Assembly: GCF_009857535.1 (NCBI RefSeq)
Contig: NZ_WWCS01000015.1
Coordinates: 62,001 to 126,000, forward strand
Source: Duganella margarita
GTDB lineage: Bacteria; Pseudomonadota; Gammaproteobacteria; Burkholderiales; Burkholderiaceae_D
Direction: 5' to 3'
DNA length: 64,000 nt
Shown: positions 7,099 through 15,965 of the stretch, one piece after another
Layout: each line of letters opens with the position of its first letter
Position numbering within the stretch: the first letter of the stretch is position 1
Position numbers and translations under genes: made by a program
The notes under the pieces: generated by a model
Database searches by the model: none
What the model saw: the letters and a program-made list of their open reading frames with translations, nothing else
What the model was told of the DNA's origin: nothing

Positions 7099-9966
7099 AT
7101 GTCCGATAACAAATCCGCAAAAAAGCCTGAAAGCAAATACCCGGTTAACATGACCGAAACCCCGTTCCCGATGCGCGGCGACCTCGCCAAGCGCGAGCCG
7201 AACTGGGTCCAGCAATGGCAGACCAAGAAGATCTACGAGCGCGTGCGCAAGGCCGCCGCCGGCCGGCCGAAATTCATCCTGCACGACGGCCCACCGTACG
7301 CCAACGGCGACATCCACCTGGGCCACGCGGTCAACAAAATCCTCAAGGACATGGTGATCAAATCGCGCTCGCTGGCCGGCTTCGACGCCCCTTACGTGCC
7401 GGGCTGGGATTGCCACGGCATGCCGATCGAGATCCAGATCGAAAAACTGTACGGCAAAAACCTGCCGACCGCCGACGTGCTGACCAAGGCGCGCGCTTAC
7501 GCGCTGGAGCAGGTCGACCGCCAGCGCAAGGACTTCATCCGCCTGGGCGTATTGGGCGAATGGCAGAACCCGTACCTGACCATGAACTACTCCAACGAGG
7601 CCGACGAACTGCGCGCGCTCGGCACCATGCTGGAAAAAGGCTATGTCTATCGCGGCCTGAAGCCGGTCAACTGGTGCTTCGACTGCCAGTCGGCGCTGGC
7701 CGAAGCGGAAGTGGAATACCAGGACAAGCGTGATCCGGCGATCGACGTCGGCTTCAAGTTCGCCGAATTCGACAAGCTGGCCAACGCCTTCGACCTGACC
7801 CAGTTGCCGACGCACGAAGGCTACATCGTCATCTGGACCACCACGCCGTGGACCATCCCGGCCAACCAGGCGCTCAACGTCAATCCGGAAGTGACCTACG
7901 CGCTGGTGCAGACCGAGCGTGACGGCCAGCTGCTGCTGCTGATCCTGGCGCAGGACCTGGTGGAATCGTCGCTGGCCCGCTTCAAGCTGGAAGGCGTGAC
8001 CATCGCCACCTGCAAGGGCGAAGACCTGTCCGGCATCAGCTTCCTGCATCCGCTGCACGCCGCCGACACCTTCTACAACCGCCTGTCGCCGATGTACCTG
8101 GCCGACTACGTGACCACCGAGAGCGGTACCGGTGTGGTGCACTCGGCGCCCGCCTATGGCCTGGACGACTTCATCTCCTGCAAAGCCCACGGCATGCAGG
8201 ACGACCACATCCTGACCCCGGTGATGGGCGACGGCAAATACGTCTCGACTCTGCCGCTGTTCGGCGGCATGACCATCTGGGAAGCCTCTAAGCCGATCTG
8301 CAACGCGCTGCGCGAAGCCGGCGCGCTGTTTGAAGTCAAGATGTTCGACCACAGCTACATGCACTGCTGGCGTCACAAAACCCCGATCATCTACCGCGCC
8401 ACCTCGCAGTGGTTCGCCGGCATGGACATCAAGCCGAAAGACGGCGGCGCCAGCCTGCGCGAGACCGCGCTCAAAGGCATCGCCGAAACTAAATTCTTCC
8501 CGGACTGGGGCCAGGCGCGCCTGCACGGCATGATCGCCAACCGTCCTGACTGGACCCTGTCGCGTCAGCGCCAGTGGGGCGTGCCGATGGCCTTCGTGGT
8601 CCACAAGGAAACCGGCGCGCTGCATCCACGCACGCCGGAACTGCTGGAGCAAGTCGCCCAGCTGATCGAAAAGAGCGGCATCGACGCCTGGCTGGCGCTG
8701 GACCTGAAAGACCTGATCGGCGACGAAGCGTCCGACTACGTCAAGAACAAGGACACGCTGGACGTCTGGTTCGACTCCGGCACTACCCACCAGACCGTGC
8801 TGCGCGGTTCGCACAAACAGCAGCTGGCCTTCCCGGCCGACCTGTACCTGGAAGGTTCGGACCAGCACCGCGGCTGGTTCCACTCGTCGCTGCTGACCTC
8901 CTCGATGCTGAACGGCGCGCCGCCGTACAAAGCGCTGCTGACGCACGGCTTCACCGTCGACGGCGAAGGCAAGAAAATGTCCAAGTCGCTGGGCAACACG
9001 CTGGCGCCGCAGAAAATCTCCGACACCCTGGGCGCCGACATCCTGCGCCTGTGGATCGCCTCGACCGACTACACCGGCGAGCTGTCGATCTCGGACGAGA
9101 TCCTGAAACGCGTGACGGAAGCCTATCGCCGCATCCGCAACACGCTGCGCTTCCTGCTGGCCAATATCTCCGACTTCAACCACGCGCAGGACGCCGTGCC
9201 GGTCGCCGAGCTGCTGGAAATCGACCGCTACGCGATCGCCAACATGGCCGCGCTGCAGAAGGAAATCGAAGCGCACTACGAACAGTATGAATTCCAGCCG
9301 GTCTACTCCAAGCTGCAGAACTACTGCTCGGAAGACCTGGGCGGCTTCTACCTGGACGTGCTGAAGGACCGCCTGTACACCACCGCCGTCACCTCGCACG
9401 CGCGCCGTTCGGCGCAGACCGCGCTGTGGCACATCACGCAAAGCCTGCTGCGCATCATGGCGCCGGCGCTGTCGTTCACTGCGGAAGAGGCATGGGCAAT
9501 CTTCGCCGGCGAAGAAGCCTTCAAGGCCAGCGACGAAACCATCTTCACGCAGACCTGGTGGCAGCTGCCGGAACTGGCGGACGGCGACGCGCTGCTGGCC
9601 AAGTACGCAGCGCTGCGCGCAGTGCGCACCGACGTCACCAAGCAGCTGGAAGACCTGCGTACTTCGGGCGCGATCGGCTCGTCGCTGCAGGCGGAACTGG
9701 GCATCAAGGCGGCCGGCGACAAGTACCAGCTGCTGGCCAGCCTGGAAGATGACCTCAAGTTCATCTTCATCACGTCGCTGGCGAAAGTGACGGAAGTGGC
9801 GTCGGAAGCGGAAGAAGCGGTCACCGTGGCCGCATCGACCGCCGAGAAGTGCGAGCGCTGCTGGCACTACCGCGCCGACGTCGGCGCCCACGCCGACCAC
9901 CCTACCCTGTGCGGCCGCTGCTACAGCAACCTGTTTGGTGCGGGCGAAAAACGCAAGTTCGCTTAA
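7099..9966 (+). CDS. ileS: Isoleucyl-tRNA synthetase
   Basis: Charges tRNA-Ile with isoleucine. At 955 residues it has the normal length of bacterial class I IleRS. The HIGH signature appears as HLGH near residue 75 (within DIHLGHAVNKIL), and KMSKS near residue 626 (EGKKMSKSLGN). The editing (CP1) domain lies between them, with a WTTTPWTIPANQAL stretch. A C-terminal zinc-binding finger carries two CxxC pairs, CERC and CGRC, near residues 917-940, typical of the E. coli-type enzyme. The gene lies between ribF and lspA as in many proteobacteria. Confidence 0.98.
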   Translation: MSDNKSAKKPESKYPVNMTETPFPMRGDLAKREPNWVQQWQTKKIYERVRKAAAGRPKFILHDGPPYANGDIHLGHAVNKILKDMVIKSRSLAGFDAPYVPGWDCHGMPIEIQIEKLYGKNLPTADVLTKARAYALEQVDRQRKDFIRLGVLGEWQNPYLTMNYSNEADELRALGTMLEKGYVYRGLKPVNWCFDCQSALAEAEVEYQDKRDPAIDVGFKFAEFDKLANAFDLTQLPTHEGYIVIWTTTPWTIPANQALNVNPEVTYALVQTERDGQLLLLILAQDLVESSLARFKLEGVTIATCKGEDLSGISFLHPLHAADTFYNRLSPMYLADYVTTESGTGVVHSAPAYGLDDFISCKAHGMQDDHILTPVMGDGKYVSTLPLFGGMTIWEASKPICNALREAGALFEVKMFDHSYMHCWRHKTPIIYRATSQWFAGMDIKPKDGGASLRETALKGIAETKFFPDWGQARLHGMIANRPDWTLSRQRQWGVPMAFVVHKETGALHPRTPELLEQVAQLIEKSGIDAWLALDLKDLIGDEASDYVKNKDTLDVWFDSGTTHQTVLRGSHKQQLAFPADLYLEGSDQHRGWFHSSLLTSSMLNGAPPYKALLTHGFTVDGEGKKMSKSLGNTLAPQKISDTLGADILRLWIASTDYTGELSISDEILKRVTEAYRRIRNTLRFLLANISDFNHAQDAVPVAELLEIDRYAIANMAALQKEIEAHYEQYEFQPVYSKLQNYCSEDLGGFYLDVLKDRLYTTAVTSHARRSAQTALWHITQSLLRIMAPALSFTAEEAWAIFAGEEAFKASDETIFTQTWWQLPELADGDALLAKYAALRAVRTDVTKQLEDLRTSGAIGSSLQAELGIKAAGDKYQLLASLEDDLKFIFITSLAKVTEVASEAEEAVTVAASTAEKCERCWHYRADVGAHADHPTLCGRCYSNLFGAGEKRKFA

Positions 9967-9975
9967 TATGACGCA

Positions 9976-10057
9976 CCGTCATTCCGGCGAAAGCCGGAAT
10001 CCATACGTCGCTTGCTCTCATGCGTTCTATGGATTCCGGCGTGCGCCGGAATGACGG
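9976..10057. repeat. REP-like palindromic repeat between ileS and lspA
   Basis: Two hairpin-forming half-units face each other. CCGTCATTCCGGC (9976-9988) with GCCGGAAT (9993-10000), and ATTCCGGC (10033-10040) with GCCGGAATGACGG (10045-10057). The outer arms are also complementary, so the whole 82 bases can fold as one long palindrome. The TCATTCCGGCGAAAGCCGGAATCCA type is a familiar dispersed extragenic repeat of Burkholderiales. It begins 9 bases after the ileS stop and ends 26 bases before lspA. Confidence 0.85.
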
Positions 10058-10083
10058 GTTTGAAGCTACGTAAATTAAATAAC

Positions 10084-10587
10084 ATGGCCACCAAAAAAAT
10101 CTTCCCGACCAAATCCTCGGCCAGCATCACGCCTTGGCTGTGCGTCGCTGCGCTCGTGATCCTGATCGACCAGCTGACCAAGATCACCATCACCAAGACC
10201 TTCCAGCTGGGCGAAGAAAAAGTCATCACCTCGTTCTTCAACCTGGTGCTGGCGTATAACAAGGGTGCCGCCTTCAGCTTCCTGAGCAATAGCGGCGGCT
10301 GGCAGCGTTACTTCTTCACCGGCATCGGCATCTGCGCCGCCATCTTCATCGTCTACCTGCTGAAAAAGCACAGCGGCCAGCGCATGTTCGCGTGGGCGCT
10401 GTCGCTGGTGCTGGGCGGCGCGCTGGGCAACGTCATCGACCGTCTGCTGTATGGCCACGTGGTCGATTTCCTCGACTTCCACTGGCAAGGCCTGGGCCAC
10501 TTCCCGGCCTTTAATGTCGCCGATTCGGCCATTTGCGTCGGCGCCGCCCTGTTCATCCTGGACGAACTGCGCCGGGTGAATAAATAA
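10084..10587 (+). CDS. lspA: Lipoprotein signal peptidase (signal peptidase II)
   Basis: Inner-membrane aspartyl protease that cleaves prolipoprotein signal peptides after lipid attachment. 167 residues, typical for the family, with four hydrophobic helices. The signatures are YNKGAAFSFL near residue 55, NVIDRLLYGHVVDF near 118 (first catalytic Asp region) and FNVADSAICVGA near 143 (second catalytic Asp). I chose ATG 10084 rather than the longer in-frame ORF from 10012, because the latter would translate the palindromic repeat. Predicted substrates in this window include the lipoproteins at 12297 and 61371. Confidence 0.96.
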   Translation: MATKKIFPTKSSASITPWLCVAALVILIDQLTKITITKTFQLGEEKVITSFFNLVLAYNKGAAFSFLSNSGGWQRYFFTGIGICAAIFIVYLLKKHSGQRMFAWALSLVLGGALGNVIDRLLYGHVVDFLDFHWQGLGHFPAFNVADSAICVGAALFILDELRRVNK

Positions 10588-10599
10588 CGGAGCCGCACC

Positions 10600-11826
10600 A
10601 TGATGGAACTGACTGGTAAAAAAATCGTCCTCGGCCTGTCCGGCGGCGTGGCCTGCTACAAGGCGGCGGAACTGTGCCGCGCCTTCACCAAGGCCGGCGC
10701 TTCGGTGCAGGTGGTGATGACGGAAGCGGCCACCCACTTCATTACGGCGGTCACCATGCAGGCGCTGTCCGGCCGCCCGGTGTACACCGACCAGTGGGAT
10801 GCGCGCGTCAACAACAACATGGCTCACATCGACGTCACCCGCGACGCCGACGCCATCATCATCGCCCCCTGCTCCACGGACTTCATCCGCAAGCTGGCGC
10901 ACGGTGCCTGCGACGACCTGCTGTCGACGCTGTGCGTGGCGCGTCCGCGCCATGTGCCGCTGCTGATCGCGCCGGCCATGAACGTCGAGATGTGGCTCAA
11001 TCCCGCCACCCAGCGCAACGTGCAGACGCTGCGCGACGACGGCATCGCTATCTTCGGCCCGGCGGCCGGCGACCAGGCCTGCGGCGAAGTTGGTTTCGGC
11101 CGCATGCTGGAACCGGAACAGCTGCTGGAAGAAGTCATCGCCGCCTTCCAGCCGAAAGTCCTGGCTGGCAAACGCATTTTGATCACCGCCGGCCCGACCT
11201 TCGAGCCGATTGACCCGGTGCGCGGCATCACCAATCTGTCCTCGGGCAAGATGGGCTACGCCGTGGCGCGCGCCGCGCGCGAAGCCGGCGCCGAAGTGAT
11301 GCTGATTTCCGGCCCGGTGGCCTTGCCGACGCCGTTCGGCGTGCAGCGCATCAACGTCCAGAGCGCGCAGCAGATGTATGACGCGGTGATGGCCAATGTC
11401 GACCACCAGCACATCTTCATCGCGGTGGCGGCGGTGGCCGACTGGCGCATCGCCAACGCCAGCGACCAGAAACTGAAGAAGAACCCGAACGGCACCGCGC
11501 CGGACCTGAAGTTCGAGCAGAATCCGGACATCCTGGCTTCAGTGGCCGCGCTGACCAACCTGGCCGGCCATCCATACTGCGTCGGCTTTGCCGCCGAATC
11601 GGAAAACCTGGTGCAGTTCGGCGCCGACAAGCGCGAGAAAAAAGGCATCCCCCTGCTAGTAGGGAATATCGGCCACCACACCTTCGGCCAGGACGACAAC
11701 ACCATCATCCTGTTCGATGAAAACGGCCACACCATTTTGCCGCGCGCCGACAAGCTGACGCTGGCGCGCCAACTGATTTCCGAGATCTCGAAACGCATCT
11801 CGCAGAACTCTCTCTTTGCCAAGTAA
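10600..11826 (+). CDS. coaBC: Bifunctional phosphopantothenoylcysteine decarboxylase / phosphopantothenate-cysteine ligase
   Basis: Two consecutive steps of coenzyme A synthesis. The N-terminal CoaC flavoprotein domain (about residues 1-185) has GLSGGVACYKAAEL, the active-site region NNMAHIDVTRDADAIIIAP and the substrate clamp APAMNVEMW. The C-terminal CoaB ligase domain begins near ILITAGPTFEPIDPVR (about residue 193), includes SSGKMGYA and ends near residue 400. At 408 residues it has the standard fused length. It starts 12 bases after lspA and ends immediately before dut (stop and next start are adjacent), so coaBC and dut are co-transcribed. Confidence 0.96.
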   Translation: MMELTGKKIVLGLSGGVACYKAAELCRAFTKAGASVQVVMTEAATHFITAVTMQALSGRPVYTDQWDARVNNNMAHIDVTRDADAIIIAPCSTDFIRKLAHGACDDLLSTLCVARPRHVPLLIAPAMNVEMWLNPATQRNVQTLRDDGIAIFGPAAGDQACGEVGFGRMLEPEQLLEEVIAAFQPKVLAGKRILITAGPTFEPIDPVRGITNLSSGKMGYAVARAAREAGAEVMLISGPVALPTPFGVQRINVQSAQQMYDAVMANVDHQHIFIAVAAVADWRIANASDQKLKKNPNGTAPDLKFEQNPDILASVAALTNLAGHPYCVGFAAESENLVQFGADKREKKGIPLLVGNIGHHTFGQDDNTIILFDENGHTILPRADKLTLARQLISEISKRISQNSLFAK

Positions 11827-12276
11827 ATGAAAACTGTAGACGTAAAAATCCTCGACCCGCGCATGAAGGACCAGCTGCCGGCCTACGCCACCCCGGGTTC
11901 GGCCGGCCTGGACCTGCGCGCCTGCATCGACGCGCCGCTGGTGATCGAAGCCGGCCAGACCGTGCTGATCCCGACCGGCCTGGCGATCCACGTCGCCGAT
12001 CCGGGCTATGCCGCCATGATCCTGCCGCGCAGCGGCATGGGGCACAAAAACGGCATCGTGCTGGGGAATCTGGTAGGCTTGATCGACTCCGACTATCAGG
12101 GCCAGTTGATGATTTCGACCTGGAATCGCGGTCACAGCGCCTTCACGCTGAACCCGATGGAGCGCCTGGCGCAGCTGATCATCGTGCCGGTACTGCAAGT
12201 CGGCTTTAACGTTGTGGAAGAATTCGAATCGAGCGAGCGTGGTGTCGGCGGTTTCGGCAGCACCGGCAAACAATAA
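11827..12276 (+). CDS. dut: Deoxyuridine 5'-triphosphate nucleotidohydrolase (dUTPase)
   Basis: Hydrolyses dUTP to dUMP and pyrophosphate, keeping uracil out of DNA and supplying dUMP for thymidylate synthesis. At 149 residues it is a normal trimeric dUTPase. All five motifs are visible: PGSAGLDLRA (1), PRSGMGHKNG (2), GLIDSDYQG (3), ERLAQLIIVPV (4) and the C-terminal GVGGFGSTG (5). The coaBC-dut order is common in proteobacteria. The ATG follows the coaBC stop directly, which suggests translational coupling. Confidence 0.97.
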   Translation: MKTVDVKILDPRMKDQLPAYATPGSAGLDLRACIDAPLVIEAGQTVLIPTGLAIHVADPGYAAMILPRSGMGHKNGIVLGNLVGLIDSDYQGQLMISTWNRGHSAFTLNPMERLAQLIIVPVLQVGFNVVEEFESSERGVGGFGSTGKQ

Positions 12277-12296
12277 AATGGAGACGGAGTGCAGGG

Positions 12297-13394
12297 ATGA
12301 ATATGACGAATAAATTTGGCAACTTCTCCCTTGTACCGGTGATTGCCGCCGGTGCGCTGCTCTCCGCCTGTTCCACTTTCCAATCGCAACCGGCCGCGCC
12401 GGAGCCGGCGCCGGCGGTGGTCAGCACCGTCACCGAAGCGCCGCCGGTGGTCACCGCCAAGATGGCCGCCGCGCGCCAGCAACTGAGCCAGATGGTGGCG
12501 CTGCAGGATCGCCTGTACCGCGTCGCCGGCCCGCTGCTGATCAACAATGCAGACCTGTGCCGCAACCAGGCGCGCAACCTGCTTGGCTTCACCGCCAAGA
12601 ACAAATACTCCTACTCCGGCGAATTCGTCGACGCCGCGCAAGCGGTGCTGAACTACGGCGACCGCCTGGAAGTGGCCAGCGTGCTGGCCGGCAGCGGCGC
12701 CGCCCGCGTCGGCCTGCGCAAGGGCGACGTCCTGGTGGCCGCCGATGGCAAGCTGCTGCCGGTAGGGACCAATGCGGAAACCGAAGCGGCTGCGGTACTC
12801 GGTCCGCTGGTCAGCGCCAACAAGGTGCTGACGCTGACCATCGCGCGCGGCGGCAGCAACCAGCAGCTGCGGGTGCCGGTCACGCGCGCCTGCGCCTTCA
12901 AGATCGACATCGGCAACTCGGATAACATCAACGCCTATTCCGACGGCCAGCGCGTGATGATCACGCGCGGCATGGTCAACTTCGCGCAGAGCGACGACGC
13001 TATCGCCTACGTGCTGGCCAAGGACATCGCCCACAATGTGCTGGGCCACGCAGCCACCACCAAGCAGGCTTACACGATCGGCAGCATCATCGACAACCTG
13101 GTGGCGGTGCGTCCCGATCTGTCGATGCTGATCGGCACCGCCGGCGTCAAGCCGATGCCGCAGGAGCTGGATGCGGCGGCCGACAACCTGTCGCTGTACA
13201 TGGTGGCGCGCGCCGGCTACAACGTCGATGGTGCGCGTGTCTTCTGGCAGCGCCTGGCCACGCAATATCCGGCCACGGTGTTGAACGGCTATACCGCCAA
13301 CCATCCTGCCGTGGCTTATCGCCTGTCCACCATCGACAAGACCGTGGCGGCGATCCGCAACAAACGGTCGGCCAAGCAGCCGCTGGTTCCTTAA
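12297..13394 (+). CDS. M48-like lipoprotein with PDZ-like region and degenerate active site
   Basis: A 365-residue predicted lipoprotein with signal peptide and lipobox LLSAC, cysteine at residue 25. A PDZ-like segment (about 125-195: GSGAARVGLRKGDVLVAADG) precedes a region that aligns by eye with M48 peptidases (about 215-350). The zinc motif HExxH, usually followed by NxxGH, is here KDIAHNVLGH at 242-251, so the first His and the catalytic Glu are replaced by Lys and Asp. The usual third ligand in ExEAD also looks lost (LDAAAD, 291-296). The likely start is 12297 or the ATG two codons on. The family call is my recognition of sequence pattern. I infer a non-catalytic envelope protein. Confidence 0.75.
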   Translation: MNMTNKFGNFSLVPVIAAGALLSACSTFQSQPAAPEPAPAVVSTVTEAPPVVTAKMAAARQQLSQMVALQDRLYRVAGPLLINNADLCRNQARNLLGFTAKNKYSYSGEFVDAAQAVLNYGDRLEVASVLAGSGAARVGLRKGDVLVAADGKLLPVGTNAETEAAAVLGPLVSANKVLTLTIARGGSNQQLRVPVTRACAFKIDIGNSDNINAYSDGQRVMITRGMVNFAQSDDAIAYVLAKDIAHNVLGHAATTKQAYTIGSIIDNLVAVRPDLSMLIGTAGVKPMPQELDAAADNLSLYMVARAGYNVDGARVFWQRLATQYPATVLNGYTANHPAVAYRLSTIDKTVAAIRNKRSAKQPLVP

Positions 13395-13409
13395 TCGAGA
13401 GAGAACGCC

Positions 13410-13805
13410 ATGAACAAGTCCGGCCTGATCGCAATCATCCTGATGTTGGCGGCCGGCTGGGCCCAGGCGGCGCAGTGGGTGCGCGTGGGCGGCAACAAGA
13501 CCGCCACCTACTACATCGACAAAGCCAGCGTGATCCCGATCGACAAGACCCGCAAGGCATGGTCGATGCAAACCTATGCCCGCATGCAGAAGACGCCCGA
13601 AGGCAAGCTGTATAAGTCGGTGAAGATGCTGCACGTGTATGGCTGCGACGACCACACCACCACGCTGCTGGCGCAGGTCTATTACCCGGAAGCGATGGGC
13701 AAGGGCGAGCCGGTGGAGAACTACAAGTTCGAGAAGTTCAATCCTGAAGACATCGTGCCCGACAGCCCGTTCGACGCCACGCTGGCCGCCGCCTGCAAAA
13801 GCTAG
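13410..13805 (+). CDS. Small secreted protein, possibly surface-adhesin E-like
   Basis: 131 residues with a signal peptide (about 1-20, AAGWAQAA). The mature part begins QWVRVGGNKTATYYIDKASV and is rich in Lys, Tyr and Asp, with a CDDHTTTLLAQVYY segment and a late cysteine that could form a disulfide (about 87 and 129). The W-x-R-V...YYID..S pattern is like a family often labelled surface-adhesin protein E or general hypothetical in Burkholderiales. I am not certain of that assignment. It starts 15 bases after the M48-like gene, probably in one transcript, and its stop overlaps the stop of a minus-strand small ORF. Confidence 0.7.
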   Translation: MNKSGLIAIILMLAAGWAQAAQWVRVGGNKTATYYIDKASVIPIDKTRKAWSMQTYARMQKTPEGKLYKSVKMLHVYGCDDHTTTLLAQVYYPEAMGKGEPVENYKFEKFNPEDIVPDSPFDATLAAACKS

Positions 13806-13930
13806 CCGGGGAAGTTGGGGAACACGGTCGCCATCAGCCAGGTGAGGAAGGCGCACAGCAGCACCGCGCAGATCAACACGATCAATAATCGGCCGAATTT
13901 AGGGCTACCGTCGTCTTCCTTTTGAGGCAT
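13802..13930 (-). CDS. Hypothetical 42-residue single-pass membrane protein
   Basis: Minus-strand ORF of 42 codons, ATG at 13930 and TAG at 13804-13802. It has a short charged N-terminus (MPQKEDDGSPKFGR), one hydrophobic helix (LLIVLICAVLLCAFLTWLMATVF) and a PNFPG tail. An AGGGAA ribosome-binding sequence lies about 5 bases upstream. Its stop shares the CTAG tetramer with the stop of the convergent plus-strand gene. The charge-then-helix layout and the Shine-Dalgarno sequence argue for a real small membrane protein. No function can be assigned. Confidence 0.6.
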   Translation of the reverse strand: MPQKEDDGSPKFGRLLIVLICAVLLCAFLTWLMATVFPNFPG

Positions 13931-13974
13931 GTCCGTTCCCTGCAAGCTTTGATGAGCCGTAGTATATTCCATTC

Positions 13975-14997
13975 ATGGACTCTATCGACCTCGAAGTATT
14001 AAAAACCAGCGTCGCGTGGATCGCATCCGGGCGCCGCTGTGAGCTGATCACCGTCATCAAGACCTGGGGCTCCAGCCCGCGTCCGGTCGGCGCCACGCTG
14101 GCCATCTGCGAAGACGGCACGGTGGTCGGCTCGGTCTCGGGCGGCTGCATTGAAGATGATTTGATCGCGCGCGTGCGCGACGAAGGCATCAGTCGCACGA
14201 TTCCGGAAATCGTCAGCTACGGCATTACCGCCGACGAGGCGCACCGTTTCGGCCTGCCTTGCGGCGGCACGATTGAACTGTCGATCGAACCGCTGTCGGC
14301 GCACAGCCGCATCAACGAGCTGCTGGCGCGGCTGGAACAGCACGAACTGGTGCAGCGCCGGCTGGACCTGCGCAGCGGCGAAGTGGAACTGTCCAAAGCC
14401 GGCGCCGGCGCGCAGATGCAAGTCAGCGAGCAGGCCATGGTGACCTTGCACGGCCCGCGCTGGCGGCTGCTGATCATCGGCGCCGGCCAGCTGTCGCGCT
14501 TCCTGGCGCAGATCGCGCTGGCGATGGACTACAGCGTCACCGTCTGCGATCCGCGCGAAGAATACCGCGCCGGCTGGCATGTCGACGGCGTGCAGCTGGT
14601 GCACGACATGCCGGACGACGTAGTCCTGGCAATGAACCTGGACCACCGCAGCGCGGTCGTCGCGCTGACCCACGATCCCAAGCTGGACGACCTAGCGCTG
14701 ATGGAAGCGTTGAAGTCGGACGCGTTCTACGTCGGCGCCATCGGCTCGCGCCTGAACAACAGCAAGCGCCGCGAGCGGCTGCTGGAATTCGACCTCACGC
14801 CGGAACAGCTGGCGCGCCTGCATGGCCCGATCGGCCTGTACATCGGTAGCAAAACGCCATCCGAAATCGCCATCTCCATCCTGGCCGAAATGACGGCGAT
14901 CAAAAACGGCGTGCCGACCAATCTGATCGTGCCGCACGCCGCCGCGCCGACCAAGGCCGGCGATGCCGTGTGCGTGGTGGACAGCGGCGCAGTTTAA
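13975..14997 (+). CDS. XdhC family protein
   Basis: 340 residues. The N-terminal XdhC/CoxI domain contains KTWGSSPRPVGATLAICEDG and VVGSVSGGCIEDDL (about residues 27-62). The C-terminal Rossmann-like XdhC_C domain starts near LLIIGAGQLSRFLAQIA and includes YVGAIGSRLNNSKRRERL. XdhC proteins bind molybdenum cofactor and help sulfurate and insert it into xanthine-dehydrogenase-type enzymes. No such molybdoenzyme is encoded in this window, so the client is unknown. A TATATT hexamer at 13963-13968 lies only 6 bases before the ATG and there is no Shine-Dalgarno, so a leaderless mRNA is possible. Confidence 0.88.
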   Translation: MDSIDLEVLKTSVAWIASGRRCELITVIKTWGSSPRPVGATLAICEDGTVVGSVSGGCIEDDLIARVRDEGISRTIPEIVSYGITADEAHRFGLPCGGTIELSIEPLSAHSRINELLARLEQHELVQRRLDLRSGEVELSKAGAGAQMQVSEQAMVTLHGPRWRLLIIGAGQLSRFLAQIALAMDYSVTVCDPREEYRAGWHVDGVQLVHDMPDDVVLAMNLDHRSAVVALTHDPKLDDLALMEALKSDAFYVGAIGSRLNNSKRRERLLEFDLTPEQLARLHGPIGLYIGSKTPSEIAISILAEMTAIKNGVPTNLIVPHAAAPTKAGDAVCVVDSGAV

Positions 14998-15080
14998 AAG
15001 CAAGAAACGAATAGCGCCACGCGGGCGGCTGGGCGACAATAGCGGACCGCCGCCGCTACCGTTCACCCACTGGAACCCGC

Positions 15081-15965
15081 ATGAGCACCGCCAACCTGTT
15101 ACGCCTTATCCTGCTTGCCGCCATCTGGGGCGGCTCCTTCCTCTTCATGCGCATCGCCGCGCCGGTGCTGGGCGCTGCGGTGCTGATCGAATACCGCGTG
15201 CTGTTCGCCGCCATCTTCCTCGCAATCGTCGGCGTATTCCTGAAAAAATCGCTGATGTGGAAGCAGCACTGGAAGCACTTCTTCATTCTCGGCCTGTTCA
15301 ACTCCGCCCTGCCCTTTTTGATGTTTGCCTTCGCCGCGCGCACCTTGTCGGCTTCCGTGCTGGCGGTGCTGAACGCCACCACGCCGCTGTGGGGCACGCT
15401 GATCGCCGCCGTCTGGTCGCGCACCATGGTCAGCGGCAAAGTGCTGATGGGCCTCGGACTGGGCACCTGCGGCGTCGCGCTGCTGGTCGGCTTTGATCAT
15501 GTCAGCACCAAGCCCGGCGCCGGCATCGCCATCGCCGCCGTGCTGTTCGCGTCCTTCAACTACGGCATCGCCAGCAACTACGCCAAGCAGGCCAAGGCGG
15601 TCGAACCGTTCGCCAACGCGCATGGCTCGATGTGGGCCTCGGCGCTGCTGGTGCTGCCGGTGGTGCCGTTCTTCCCGCCGCCGGCCGAGCCGACCATCGG
15701 CATCATGAGCGCAGTGATTGCGCTGGCGGTGCTGTGCAGCGGCGTGGCTTACCTGATCTACTTCCGCCTGATCCAGGACGTCGGCCCATCGTCGGCGTTG
15801 ACAGTGACCTTCCTCAGTCCTTTGTTCGGCATCCTGTGGGGCGTGATGTTCCTCGGCGAGACGGTCGGCTGGTACACCTTTGCCGGCGCCGCCATCGTCA
15901 TCACCGGCACCGCGCTGGTGACGGGATTCCGTCCGAGCTTCCGCCTCAAACCGCGCGCCGCATGA
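15081..15965 (+). CDS. DMT superfamily (EamA) transporter
   Basis: 294 residues with about ten predicted membrane helices arranged as two EamA repeats. It begins LLRLILLAAIWGGSFLFMRIA, the classic start of an EamA repeat, and the second half has FASFNYGIASNYAKQA and PLFGILWGVMFLGETVGW. Such proteins export amino acids or other metabolites, but the substrate cannot be read from the sequence. The stop overlaps the start of the next gene by ATGA, so the two are translationally coupled. Confidence 0.88.
   Translation: MSTANLLRLILLAAIWGGSFLFMRIAAPVLGAAVLIEYRVLFAAIFLAIVGVFLKKSLMWKQHWKHFFILGLFNSALPFLMFAFAARTLSASVLAVLNATTPLWGTLIAAVWSRTMVSGKVLMGLGLGTCGVALLVGFDHVSTKPGAGIAIAAVLFASFNYGIASNYAKQAKAVEPFANAHGSMWASALLVLPVVPFFPPPAEPTIGIMSAVIALAVLCSGVAYLIYFRLIQDVGPSSALTVTFLSPLFGILWGVMFLGETVGWYTFAGAAIVITGTALVTGFRPSFRLKPRAA

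Noticed and set aside
7084..9900. Long open frame on the minus strand opposite ileS
   Set aside because: It is an antisense shadow of the ileS gene; its composition (runs of Gln, Val, Arg) is that of a reversed high-GC gene and it has no recognised domain.
15632..15961. N-terminal extension of the AlkA-like gene
   Set aside because: Low-complexity Arg/Gly/Ala sequence that is the shadow of the EamA transporter; the family start is at 15962.
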